Positions 12,001 to 25,322 of a stretch of 64,000 bases of DNA are shown here, piece after piece. Position 1 is the stretch's first letter. Each line of letters starts with the position of its first letter. Below the pieces are notes generated by a model. The model did no database searches and was not told where the DNA came from. It saw nothing but the letters and a program-made list of their open reading frames with translations. A program made the position numbers and the translations under genes. Source of the DNA: Oegoconia quadripuncta (lineage: Eukaryota > Arthropoda > Insecta > Lepidoptera > Autostichidae); contig OX438741.1 of NCBI GenBank assembly GCA_949316235.1, forward strand, positions 10,789,124-10,853,123, in the 5' to 3' direction.

Positions 12001-15000
12001 TAGGAAACATTTTCAAAATATCGAATTTAAAAGAATACATTGCATTTTTTCTGTTACTATGCGAAATTTAAAATCGCTCTAATTTAGTTTTAATACTCTT
12101 TTTCGAAAATGTTCTCCACTAACTTTTTAGATCTATGTATATAAGTGATCGATGCGAGTGCGGAGTCTCCCCACAGACAATGGATCACGTATTGTCTTGC
12201 CCCGCGTGTCCTGACAGCTGCACCTTTGACGATCTCCTTAACGCCACAGACAGAGTGGCTAAGTTTTGGTCCAATAAAATTTGAAACTTGCCTCGACACG
12301 AAAAGAAGAAGAAGTGCTATAAGCGTATAAAGTTTCATTAGAATCGGTTTATTCATTTCGTAAAATTTGCACTTGAAAATCCGCCTAAATCATTATACTG
12401 ACCAATCAAATCACACAAACACAAAGCTTACCTACGACTTAAATCTAGTTTAATATGATCGATTTGGCTTCTCGAGATAACGGATAAGCCAAAACACTGT
12501 TGGAAATCCCCACTTCAGTATAACTAATCACAAATGATCGTCTTAAATATTCCAACTGTATTCGTTACGTCATTTTATAATTGTCGTAACTTGTATTTAT
12601 TTGTTAGATATATAGGATTGATCTTCCATTAATTTAAATGAGTGTAGGAGTATCATCAGTCTACAGGCCTGACTGTTAAATTAGCATTAAGCGTCTCACT
12701 CTCAAAGTATCTTTTTCATTTGTAGGTATCTTGACGAATTGTTTGTGAATTAAGTCGTTGTATTCTAACCTTTTAATTTAGAAATATATTGGTATTGTCG
12801 AAGTTGTTGCCCAAGTTTTATATGGGTGATTTATCCACTGATATGAGTATGATAAATCAATGTTTATTCACAGTTTACAGAGCTCATCCTTACAAAAAGT
12901 AGTTTTTTTTTCAAAACTCATTGAAAAAGTTATCTATTTATAACACTCAGTTTACTTTTTAATGACATTGGAAAAAAATCTTATTAAAACTAGACACAAC
13001 GCTGAATTTGGATTTTTTTAGTACAAAAAACATATATAGGTACAGCCTGTAGATATTACCTGTGAATTACACGTAACACAATAAGGCAACTTCTGCGGTG
13101 AACCAGGTCTGGGAGCTTCGGATGAGACTCTGTACAAGTGCTGTTGCCCTGGTTTTCCCTCCGGTATTCCCAGGTAATATCTGAAAGAGACAGCTAGTAT
13201 TACAAGCAGGTAGCAAACATAAACTGAAAATTGAGAAAACCGTCCAGAAAGAGATAGAGAAATATCATCCAAGTATGCAAAGCAACTGTGTTAACAGTTA
13301 AATATCTTCGATAGCCTAAACCATTTTCAAATCTGTTCAACCTTTTCTAAGGCTTTAAACCTAAGGCACCCATCTTTTGCGTCAGGCTTCAAAAAATGCC
13401 ATAAGAATCATCATTTGTGCTAACCCGTTGTGGATATAAAAAAATGGTGCGAAGTGCTAATGATGATGATGAAGGATGTATGACTTGCTTGCCTGACCTT
13501 ATTTTATTCACCTACAAAATATTATCTTCAAGGATCTACTGAAAAATTGCAGCTAACAGCTACTTGGCCTAATTATTGGAAACAGCATTTCACCAGGTTT
13601 TAATTAATTAATTAGTGCACGCGGCCATGTTGCGCGGATAAATGCTAGTGGGTCGTAATTAGCCGCGTGTCCCACGAATAGATATGCCAATTTAATTGCC
13701 TTAAATTGTAACACGAGTTTGCCTAAATGTACTTAAATTCCTCTAAATTTCCATGACCCTATTTGCGTTAGCGCAGACTAACCAGGTGAAAAGCGGCATC
13801 ATCATATTCAACAGCTTTACACGTCTCCACTCACTGAAAGAGGGTTTTTTTTTTATCCACAACGGGTTAGCACTTGACCTCAATCACACCTGATGTTAAA
13901 TGAAGATGAGGCCGAAGGTGGTAGCGTACTGACCCGGAAACCCCATCTTATTTGGGGGATTGGCTATCTTATCTCTGACAACCGGAACACAACAATGCTA
14001 TAAACATTGCTGTTGGCGGCAGATTTAGATAAGATGGCGGTAGCTAGCCAGGCGGACATTTAATATGCCCTACCACCAACCAAACCGAGTACTAAATATG
14101 TACCCCGCGACCTCTGAAACGTAAATCCAATGTTGTTTACATTGAGCCACGGAGGCGGGTATGGGCACAGTGCGAATCGGTGAATTTCAGACTAGTGGCC
14201 ACCAGACAATCATTATTTTTAAACGCCTGATATCGCGGCATCAGAGAATTACCATGAACAGTCCTTAAATAAAAAGGAAATTGTTTTTTTTTTAATTCAG
14301 TCGTCGCGCTTAAATGAGACCTCGGGTGACACAAGAGCTGGCAGTTACCTCGGGTGGCTAATTAGCCTTGCCATTCAACGGGGTAATGCCGCCAGACTTT
14401 TGAGCACCCTCCCGTACGGGACGGACCTCGAACAGGATTTCTCTTTCATAGTTATGGAGAGTAGAGTAGTAGGAGGTTTGTTTTTGTATTTTACTTTGTC
14501 TTTAATTAAGTTACTCTTCTTCAAAAGTTTATGAATAAAGAAGAAAATTGGTTTATAATGGTATCGATTGGGACGTACACCAACTAAAGTAAAACTAGTT
14601 TTGGAGTGGTGCCGTCGCATCGTACCGTTCCAGGGAGAACGAGACAGTACTGCTTTAAAACTAGTTTTAGGCCCGTATTAATAAACCAATCTCAATACAA
14701 GTCTTGAGGCTGTATCCCCGAGATGCGTCTTAAGAAGTTGACGCTATTTCAAGCTCCACGGTAATTTATAAACCAATCTTGAGGTCTACTCAGCTGAGAT
14801 CACTTCTCAAGTATTCGCCTCAGCGGCGAATGAATGATAGTCTTGAGTTTCGTTCATAAATATGCGCACCTCTCAAGTGAGTACTGCTTGAGTATGCACA
14901 TGCTTTTTAGGTCTCAAGTTCGGTTTATTAATCAACACGTTTACTTGGGACCGGTCACAAGACTGTTGTCAATCTTGAGAATGGTTTATTAATACGGGCC

Positions 15001-18000
15001 TTAGTTTAGTTGGTGTACATCCGAATCGACACCAATGTCTCAAAGATTTAATTTTTTACAATAGTGGGAATGAGCAACAGGCAATGGCTCAGCTTGTGCT
15101 GAATTAGTTGGAAGAAGAAATACTAACCCGAGGGCTGACAAAAAATAGGAATAATTATATTTCTAACAAACGTCTAAAGAGAGTGTTTACTGTTGGCAAT
15201 TATTGAGAATATTTTGTGAACGTGCTTTATGTAAAACGTCAGACTTGACACTTGACGGTTTCCCGCGCAGGGTCTATCTCTTTTATGGCAACTACAGAAC
15301 AAGCTTCTAACTTTATGATAATTAGAAAATTAAACGTTTTTACTTAATTAAAACATAGCTTCAATAATATGGTGGCAGTGTGGGCGCCATGGAACAACAC
15401 ATTATAGATATTGTTGAGCAGCAGGCTGAAATGCTGCAAATGATGCAAAAACAATTAGCTAATTTGCAAGCTCATACACTACTGCCGCAGAATCAAAATC
15501 ATATTAGTGTACCATGGCCAGCACCATTGAATACCACAATGGACCCAGAAGAGGCTTTCAAAATTTTCAGCTCGGCCTGGGAAAATTACTGTCGCGCTAA
15601 TGAGATGGACCAATGGACAGAGTTACAGGAATCGAAGAAGGTAAGCATCTTGCTTATATAGATGTATCATTAGGAATATCAATATGTGTGGATGGGCTGA
15701 TGTGAGATATATTCCTCCGATAAAGTGTATCATTAACATTGACTAGATATGATCTGTCCGACAATATGTCTTGAATTCTTCCTGGAGACCAAAACTTGTT
15801 CACTTGAGGATGAAGGTACAGTTTACATTTACTAAGGAAATTCTACTAGATTAATAAAACTTACATGTGTTGGTTTGCATGATCCCACGCCAATAACTGC
15901 ACTACGTCGAAGCTACCATGGGTAAGTGGCAACGCCCTGGGCCCGTGAGCGTTGTGTTCGGTCCTCACTATATGACGGAATAGACCAGCAGGTCCATCTC
16001 TTATTGGTGCTAACGTGACCAAAGCCCCACCGCCAGCGGACCACAGTGGAGCTGGTGCTGTTTCTACCCAGCCTTCTGAACTTGAAGATATCCTATACAC
16101 CTATAAAATAAGCAATCAAAACATTGAAATCTATTAAATTTGAAAAAAAGTACCAGGATAATATAAAATTCACAGTACCTCCTGACAATACCACATGGGA
16201 CTTTTGCAAACTGAAACGACGGAAAGATTCTGTGTTCTTGTCAACCATACCACGCAAACTTCAGTCAGAGATACCCATTTTGCGCTTGTGAAATAATAGT
16301 CTCTGAAAAATAAGAGTTTTGTTAAGACAACATTCGTCTGATACGTTTTTTTTTTGTTTTTTATGCAATACTGAAAGTTAGAGCAAAACTCATACTTCCA
16401 TTTAGGCCCATATTACAAAATTTACTCAAGCCGAGGTCTCCGCTTGAGGACAGTTAAAAAGAGACAGCTGTATGTGAATTGCATGTCGGCATCTCTAACT
16501 ATGCTCAAGTGCAGATCTACACTTGAGCAACATTTTGAAATACGGGCCTTAACGTCCATCGACTATTAGAAGTAACTTTGAACAAAATTCTATAAAATAC
16601 ACCAGGATATCAGAGCTTGTGAAGTGATTTTAATCTTACCCCTCCTCGAGGATGACTTTGGGCGGAGTCAGATGGCGAGTCCTTATGTGCTTAGGATCAG
16701 CTATGTCCGCTACAGTCAGCGTTATTGTCGGATTGTTGGTCCCTGGTTTTGGGTATCTCACGCTTCTGATTTCCGGATATGTCTGTACGATGAAACGGAT
16801 TCAATTGTTACATACTTTTGAATTGGTGCCTTATCTCATAGCATGTAACTTATCTTATAAAATAATAGCATGATAATGTTGTAAGTGTTAGAGAAAATTT
16901 CATCATTTCATGAGCAAGAATACACCATTTTTCGAAGTCAACAGAGTGACAGCATAATACATATAATCATCAGGCAATGGTATTTAAGGTTCAGCAAGGC
17001 TACTACAACTTAGAGCGATTCGAGTGAGCAAGAGTCACGCGCGACATAGTCTCAGTCTCTTACAGCTGATTGGCTGTCGGTTGACAGCTGTCAACTTGAC
17101 CACCAATCGGCTTTGAGAGATGTAGGCTATGTCGCACACGACTCTATGTCACTCGAGTCGCCCTAAGTTGTAGTAGTCCTGCTGATGGGTCTTTAGCATT
17201 AACATTGTGTCAACGACAAAGATGAGGTTCCGAACTCATTTTAAACTGACTTAGGAGCAAGATCCCGCATAGTTTAGACCAGGTGTACAGTCAGAGCAGG
17301 AATGCGCCGAGTCTCTAATTCTCTCTAATCTAACGAACGAAGGATACGTGGCATCTTTTTAGAAGGCAGTCACAATGAGTGACCAGTTTGAAAAACTGCA
17401 TCACGGCGCATTTGTCTTTCAAATGTAGAAATAACATCAAGTCAGACAACATTACGCATGACTCGAATGAGGAGATCTTCCTTATTAATAAATGGCTTGA
17501 CTCTCGGCTCTTACGGTCATTTAGAGACAGCTACAGCATTGATTCTAACAGGCGCTTTATCTGAGTCCACGTAGCCCATACGTACGTTCATACAGTTTGC
17601 CAACAACATAAACTTATTCATTTCATTTATCAGTACCTTGGCTGGGTCGTCGGTGTCCAAAGATGCTCCATACCAGGGGTACTTCTGCTCGTGGACTAGG
17701 CTGTCGTTGAAGGTTGCGTAGAGGACCATGTGGCCGTCGGCGGACATCCACAGCGCCGTTCGAGTCTTCAGAATCTCTTCTATAACAACAGAACAATTTA
17801 TGTTGTAACAGGAGGGTGATGTGAGAGCTGGTGCCTACTTTGCTCAGCAGCTGAGCTTATGCATTCAGCGGGGCAATAGCGCTAGCTAGCGAGTTGGGCG
17901 GCATATTTTTTAATTGTGTTTTATAAGTTTGTTGTTTCATGTACATACTTAATTACAGGATGGTTGTTTTATAAGAGGAGCACATCTTTTGCATAATCTA

Positions 18001-21000
18001 ATTTCATTTGACGACCGGTTGGTGCAATAAATAGTGATAATCTCCGCAAAATCAACTGTTGCGGGTTCAAATCCCGCTAGATGTAAATGTTTGTATGACG
18101 AATACCAACATTTTATGCCCAAGTAATGGATGTTTCTTTAAATATTTATGTATATTTATCCGTTATCTAGTATCTACTATCTAGTATTATCTAGTATTGG
18201 ATACTAGAGCTACTAAAGCTAGGTTCAGACCTAGCTTTAGTACCAAACAATGTAGGTATCAGACAATCAGTTGTCAAAAATATTTATTATTTTTATAGTC
18301 TACTGGCGTTTAGTGTCCGTCAACGTGTTAAAATATTTAATTACCCTTAAATTACAGTGTCACAATTTTTTTCCTTTGGGCACTATTTCAGCACAAAATT
18401 TTTACATTGTCCAAATACCTGAATTCCTCTATGTTAATTCTAGCATTAGGCACGTGTAAAATTTGGTGTAGTGGATAGTGACCCTATCAGCGAAACCAAC
18501 GGTTGCGGGTTCGAATCCCGCGAGGGGTAAATGTTTGTGTGATGAATACGAACATGGATGGATGTTTATATAAATATTTATGTATGTTTATCCGTTATCT
18601 AGTATACATAGCACAAGCTTTGCTTAGTTTGGAACTAGACGATTGGTGTAAGTGTCCGAAATATTTATTTATGTATTCCACTCTGACTGAAACTCGACTA
18701 ATTACTGTTACAGCACAGATTAAATATACCTCTGTAACATTATTAGGTCTCTCTCTCTTGAATTTAAGAGCTATGCTCTTGTCGGTGGAGTCCTTTCCCC
18801 ACTTCTCTACATTCCGCCTTTTCTTTGACTTCCTGATACGACACGGCATTTACTTTTGAGGAAAAGCGGAGTGGACGAGGAAGAGACGATGGCCTACATC
18901 GTCTCTTCCTCGTCCACTCCACTTTTCCTTCAATGATATATTATGTATATACCTGATATTCAATATTATTTATTCAAAGTAGTATTACGTTACATAGGTA
19001 AATACCATGACAGGTGCCATGATATGATACAAATCATGTAACGTTGCATCTGATGCATAGAGCTCTGCGATGTGCGTCAATGCGAGCCACGCCGTGCCAA
19101 TCCATAATAATAAAGGGTGTTTCATAATGGTATGAGCAAGTAATGAAGATATACGTAAAATTAGTTTGTTTAGAGGACGTGTATGAGGAATTTCTTTGTA
19201 TTTTTATAAGATATCCGTTTCAAAATTAGCAAAAAATTTTTCAACCACTTGCTGGTTACTGATTAAGCTGAAATGCATGTTTTAGTAAGTTCGGTGACAA
19301 TACAATATTTGGATACCATCGAGCTGATCTGCTGATGGAGCCGGGATGTTGAAACTGGAACTCCCTGATGGCAAATGGCAAGATAGTCGAATTTGGGATA
19401 GTTTGTTTTATACATATACTTCGTGTACCAAAGAGACACCTCATCATCATCAGCCCGTAAATATCCCACTGCAGGGATGTAGGCCTTCCCTCGTATATGA
19501 GGGAGTATGGGCCATAGTTCACCACGCTGGCCCAATGCCGGTTGGGTTAGGTTCACATGCCCTTGAATTTCTATTTCTCAGGCACGCAGGTTTCCTCACG
19601 ATGTTTTCCTTCACCGTTTAAGAGCAGTAGGATAAATGCACATAAGTAATTTAATTAAATTTAAAAACTTATTGGTACATGGCTTGCGTGGGAATCGAAC
19701 CCGAACCTCCCAAATTGGGACACCGCGTCTTAACCGCTGAGCCACCGACGCTCTATATAATATTGATGATTAATAGACTTTCACTTTAAGAGGGTTTATT
19801 ACACACGGCATTCTATACCAACTTTCAAGTCCTATTTTTTGAAACATGCTGACCGATTCTAGTGGAATTTTATACGTATGAGCAGAATACCTACATAAAT
19901 CTAAAAAGTTTTTTTTATTTTTATTAAAAAAAAATATCCTTGGACATATACAGACAGCGCCATCTAGTTCCACACTAAGCAACTAGGCTTATGTTGTGAA
20001 TACCATATGGTTGATACACTACACAAATACATATTTTTTTTGTAAATAAATACATATATAAATGAAAAACATCCATAACTCGGGTACGCATGTACGTATT
20101 CATCATACAAACATATGCCCCTAGCGGGATTCGAACCCGCGAGCTTTTGGTATAGCAGCAAAAGTTAGTAGAAAATATTATCAAAATATCGCATTTACAA
20201 GAATATATTGCACTTTTTCTGTTACTATGGAAAACTTAAGATCGCTCTACTTTAGTAGTTTTACTCTTTATCGTAAATATTCTCCATTAATTGTTTAGAA
20301 CTATGTACGTTCTTTAAGCTTATAAAGTTTCATTAGAATTATTTCAATGCTCAGGTTGACTGGAAGAGATCTCTTAAAGAGATAAGTCCACCTTTGTACG
20401 TGACCTATTGTTTGTACTCTGTTATTGTAATATTTTGGTGCAATAAAGAATATAGAATCGATTCATTCGTTTCGAAAAAATTGTATTTGAAAGTTTGTAT
20501 GAAATACCGTGGGGGATAAACCCTCTTAAATATGATTTTAGAGTACATAAATGTAACCTATCTATAATCTGTAGAATATCTACTGTACTCAAGACGCCTC
20601 AAGTAAATAACATTGGCACCAGATTGGGCCTTGTCTTTGATTTTCAATTGAGATGAATCACAGTTCTAAGTATGATTATTTATGATTGATCGAGCATTGG
20701 GCATAGGGTTGCGAAAACATGAAACAGATTTGGAATCGATATAAATTAGAGTGAATATATGTTTATCATTGTGATTATATTCCTTTCAGCATATATTCCT
20801 ACAAGCACAATAATAAATTCGCTAACTGTTGTAATAAAACTAGCTTATTACTGAAATACACGATGCTAAATAAGAATATGTCCAACTGGCATCATATCTC
20901 AAACAGCCAGCACATAACAATATTATTAACATTGTTGCTTGTCAGCAGACGTTCTTTTCCAGCCAAGTTTAAACCGGCTAATTGTAAACTATTCAAAAAG

Positions 21001-21976
21001 CAAAACACTGCAGCGCTACGGAACGTTACTCAAGTATACGTTACTCAAAATAAAATATCAGATTATTTAGATGATAAACAATCATGGACATAACCAGCCC
21101 GTTCGTATAACCAGGCTATTTCACAATTAATAATGAAATATTATAATATAAAATAATAATTTTGTAATATAAAAACCTTTTTTTAAAAGAGCGACCTCTC
21201 GAGTTTCTTGCTTGTTCTTCTCAGGGGAAAATTGCCTTTTGAACAAGCAATAGCTTTAAAAATGTAAAATCTGACTATTTTAAGTGTACCCTGTGTACCT
21301 ACAAAATAAAACACTTTTTGATTTTGATTTTGAGTCATGATATTGTCCCTAAACGTCATTCAAATGTCTACTCAAGAACAAATCACAGGAGGTAAGCAAC
21401 GTTTTTCACCAAGTTCTATGTTGGTCTGTATGTATTTTTTATGTATGTTCCCATATTTATGTCAATAGTTAACCGATTTTTACGATTATATTTATGTTTG
21501 ATAGGTTTTACTGCCAGTCTGATGATGCACTCCGGAGATAGAAAATTGAACCCTAATGACGTCGGCTTTTGTGCCAATTATGGAATACTACTAAGACCCG
21601 TAATCCGTACTCTACCATGAGATTTATAGAATACTGTCGAGTATATCCGCAACGAGCAGTATAACCACATAGAGGAAACCAAAGAGCCATCGACGTTGCT
21701 ACTTTCTGGGCCAGTTTGGCCCATTTAGGTTATTATAATTTTGCCATTGTCTCGAAAAGAAGAAGACCGCATTGATTTTAATAACGGGAAAATGAAAGTG
21801 AAAAAATGAAAAAAGTTTATTTTTGACTTAAGTAGGTATAAACTATAGACTAAGGTTGGGATCTGCTATTAAGTATACAAGTATATACTTGGGCCAGGAG
21901 GGCCCGCTCTTCCATATCTAAATATTACATTGAAAATAAACTTATGTTGGTTAGGTTAGAAAATAGATGTTTTTAT

Positions 21977-22051
<75 letters not shown>

Positions 22052-22067
22052 GGCGTGTGTGTGTGGG

Positions 22068-22119
<52 letters not shown>

Positions 22120-25100
22120 CGTGGTGTGTGTGTGTGGGCGTGGTGTGTGTGTGTGTGCATGCAGAGTGTGGAGATACAATTATATTAGCATAGTAAACTC
22201 TTTTATTGTGTACATTACGTAGGTTATGCCATAAAACCAAATATTTAATTTTAATATTCCAGTTTCTGAATAGAATAATTCAATGATATAGGATATAGTC
22301 GCATTCCAAACAAGTGAATTTTTATATAGAGAATATAGTTTAAAGTCATGTTAGAGGTGGCTGATCACTAGTGAAACCAAGTGTGATATAATTAAGTAGG
22401 TCGGTTCGGATATTTTCCACCAAATTAGAGCACCTACCAACCCTAATCTAACTAAAAATAGCAATTCAATTTGGAAGCTTTAGAGACAATATTAGCTTTG
22501 TTGTTTGCAGATCAAAATTAATTCTATCGTGTAATTTGAAGGAGCCTTGTTGAAATTACCATTTTTCTTGAAACCTGACACTTGTAGAGTTCCGTACCTT
22601 AAAAGGAAATACGGAACCCTAGAGGTTTTTCTCGAAATCTATCTAATGTAATAATAATAATAAATAATAAATAATAAACAATAAACAATAAACAATAAAC
22701 AATAAACAATAAACAATAAACAATAAACAATAAACAATAAACAATAAACAATAAACAATAAACAATAAACAATAAACAATAAACAATAAACAATAAACAA
22801 TAAACAATAAATAATAAATGTCTTTGCACAAACATACAGCGCCAACTAGGTCCACAGTAAGCATCTAGGCTTGTGTTATGGATACCAGATGGTTGATGAT
22901 AAACAACACAAATACATTTTTTTTGTATATAAATACATGTCTGTATTCATCATACAAACATATGCCCCTAGCGGGATTCGAACCCGCGACCATTTGGTAT
23001 AGTAGCAGAGCACACGGCATTCTATACCAACTTTCAAGTCCTATTTTTTGAAACATGCTGACCGATTCTAGTGGAATTTTATACGTATGAGCAGAATACC
23101 TACATAAATCTAAAAAGTTTTTTTTATTTTTATTAAAAAAAAATATCCTTGGACATATACAGACAGCGCCATCTAGTTCCACACTAAGCAACTAGGCTTA
23201 TGTTGTGAATACCATATGGTTGATACACTACACAAATACATATTTTTTTTGTAAATAAATACATATATAAATGAAAAACATCCATAACTCGGGTACGCAT
23301 GTACGTATTCATCATACAAACATATGCCCCTAGCGGGATTCGAACCCGCGAGCTTTTGGTATAGCAGCAAAAGTTAGTAGAAAATATTATCAAAATATCG
23401 CATTTACAAGAATATATTGCACTTTTTCTGTTACTATGGAAAACTTAAGATCGCTCTACTTTAGTAGTTTTACTCTTTATCGTAAATATTCTCCATTAAT
23501 TGTTTAGAACTATGTACGTTCTTTAAGCTTATAAAGTTTCATTAGAATTATTTCAATGCTCAGGTTGACTGGAAGAGATCTCTTAAAGAGATAAGTCCAC
23601 CTTTGTACGTGACCTATTGTTTGTACTCTGTTATTGTAATATTTTGGTGCAATAAAGAATATAGAATCGATTCATTCGTTTCGAAAAAATTGTATTTGAA
23701 AGTTTGTATGAAATACCGTGGGGGATAAACCCTCTTAAATATGATTTTAGAGTACATAAATGTAACCTATCTATAATCTGTAGAATATCTACTGTACTCA
23801 AGACGCCTCAAGTAAATAACATTGGCACCAGATTGGGCCTTGTCTTTGATTTTCAATTGAGATGAATCACAGTTCTAAGTATGATTATTTATGATTGATC
23901 GAGCATTGGGCATAGGGTTGCGAAAACATGAAACAGATTTGGAATCGATATAAATTAGAGTGAATATATGTTTATCATTGTGATTATATTCCTTTCAGCA
24001 TATATTCCTACAAGCACAATAATAAATTCGCTAACTGTTGTAATAAAACTAGCTTATTACTGAAATACACGATGCTAAATAAGAATATGTCCAACTGGCA
24101 TCATATCTCAAACAGCCAGCACATAACAATATTATTAACATTGTTGCTTGTCAGCAGACGTTCTTTTCCAGCCAAGTTTAAACCGGCTAATTGTAAACTA
24201 TTCAAAAAGCAAAACACTGCAGCGCTACGGAACGTTACTCAAGTATACGTTACTCAAAATAAAATATCAGATTATTTAGATGATAAACAATCATGGACAT
24301 AACCAGCCCGTTCGTATAACCAGGCTATTTCACAATTAATAATGAAATATTATAATATAAAATAATAATTTTGTAATATAAAAACCTTTTTTTAAAAGAG
24401 CGACCTCTCGAGTTTCTTGCTTGTTCTTCTCAGGGGAAAATTGCCTTTTGAACAAGCAATAGCTTTAAAAATGTAAAATCTGACTATTTTAAGTGTACCC
24501 TGTGTACCTACAAAATAAAACACTTTTTGATTTTGATTTTGAGTCATGATATTGTCCCTAAACGTCATTCAAATGTCTACTCAAGAACAAATCACAGGAG
24601 GTAAGCAACGTTTTTCACCAAGTTCTATGTTGGTCTGTATGTATTTTTTATGTATGTTCCCATATTTATGTCAATAGTTAACCGATTTTTACGATTATAT
24701 TTATGTTTGATAGGTTTTACTGCCAGTCTGATGATGCACTCCGGAGATAGAAAATTGAACCCTAATGACGTCGGCTTTTGTGCCAATTATGGAATACTAC
24801 TAAGACCCGTAATCCGTACTCTACCATGAGATTTATAGAATACTGTCGAGTATATCCGCAACGAGCAGTATAACCACATAGAGGAAACCAAAGAGCCATC
24901 GACGTTGCTACTTTCTGGGCCAGTTTGGCCCATTTAGGTTATTATAATTTTGCCATTGTCTCGAAAAGAAGAAGACCGCATTGATTTTAATAACGGGAAA
25001 ATGAAAGTGAAAAAATGAAAAAAGTTTATTTTTGACTTAAGTAGGTATAAACTATAGACTAAGGTTGGGATCTGCTATTAAGTATACAAGTATATACTTG

Positions 25101-25185
25101 GGCCAGGAGGGCCCGCTCTTCCATATCTAAATATTACATTGAAAATAAACTTATGTTGGTTAGGTTAGAAAATAGATGTTTTTAT

Positions 25186-25260
<75 letters not shown>

Positions 25261-25276
25261 GGCGTGTGTGTGTGGG

Positions 25277-25322
<46 letters not shown>

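Larger units (their letters stand above)
19802..23010. repeat. 3.2-kb tandem duplication, unit 1
   Basis: 3209 bases repeated head-to-tail by 23011-26199. I found no substitution between the two units in the stretches compared; the length differs by 20 bases, all in two microsatellites (6 in the GT tract, 14 in the heptamer array). It contains SINE-B pieces, a LINE 3' end, a GT tract and the heptamer array. Confidence 0.97.

Noticed and set aside
18462..18535. tRNA gene (and similar heads at 8204, 41229, 54448)
   Set aside because: A- and B-box-like sequences are present but the acceptor stems do not pair well, and each is followed by the same SINE body. They are SINE heads.
21944..22240. 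VCVCVC and HTHTHT frames (also 25153-25443)
   Set aside because: They are microsatellite translations in both strands with no start context or homology.
22599..22864. Hydrophobic LLFIVYC repeat protein (also 25802-26053)
   Set aside because: Three heptamers make a stop-free 21-base frame; this is the antisense of an (AATAAAC)n array, not a membrane protein.
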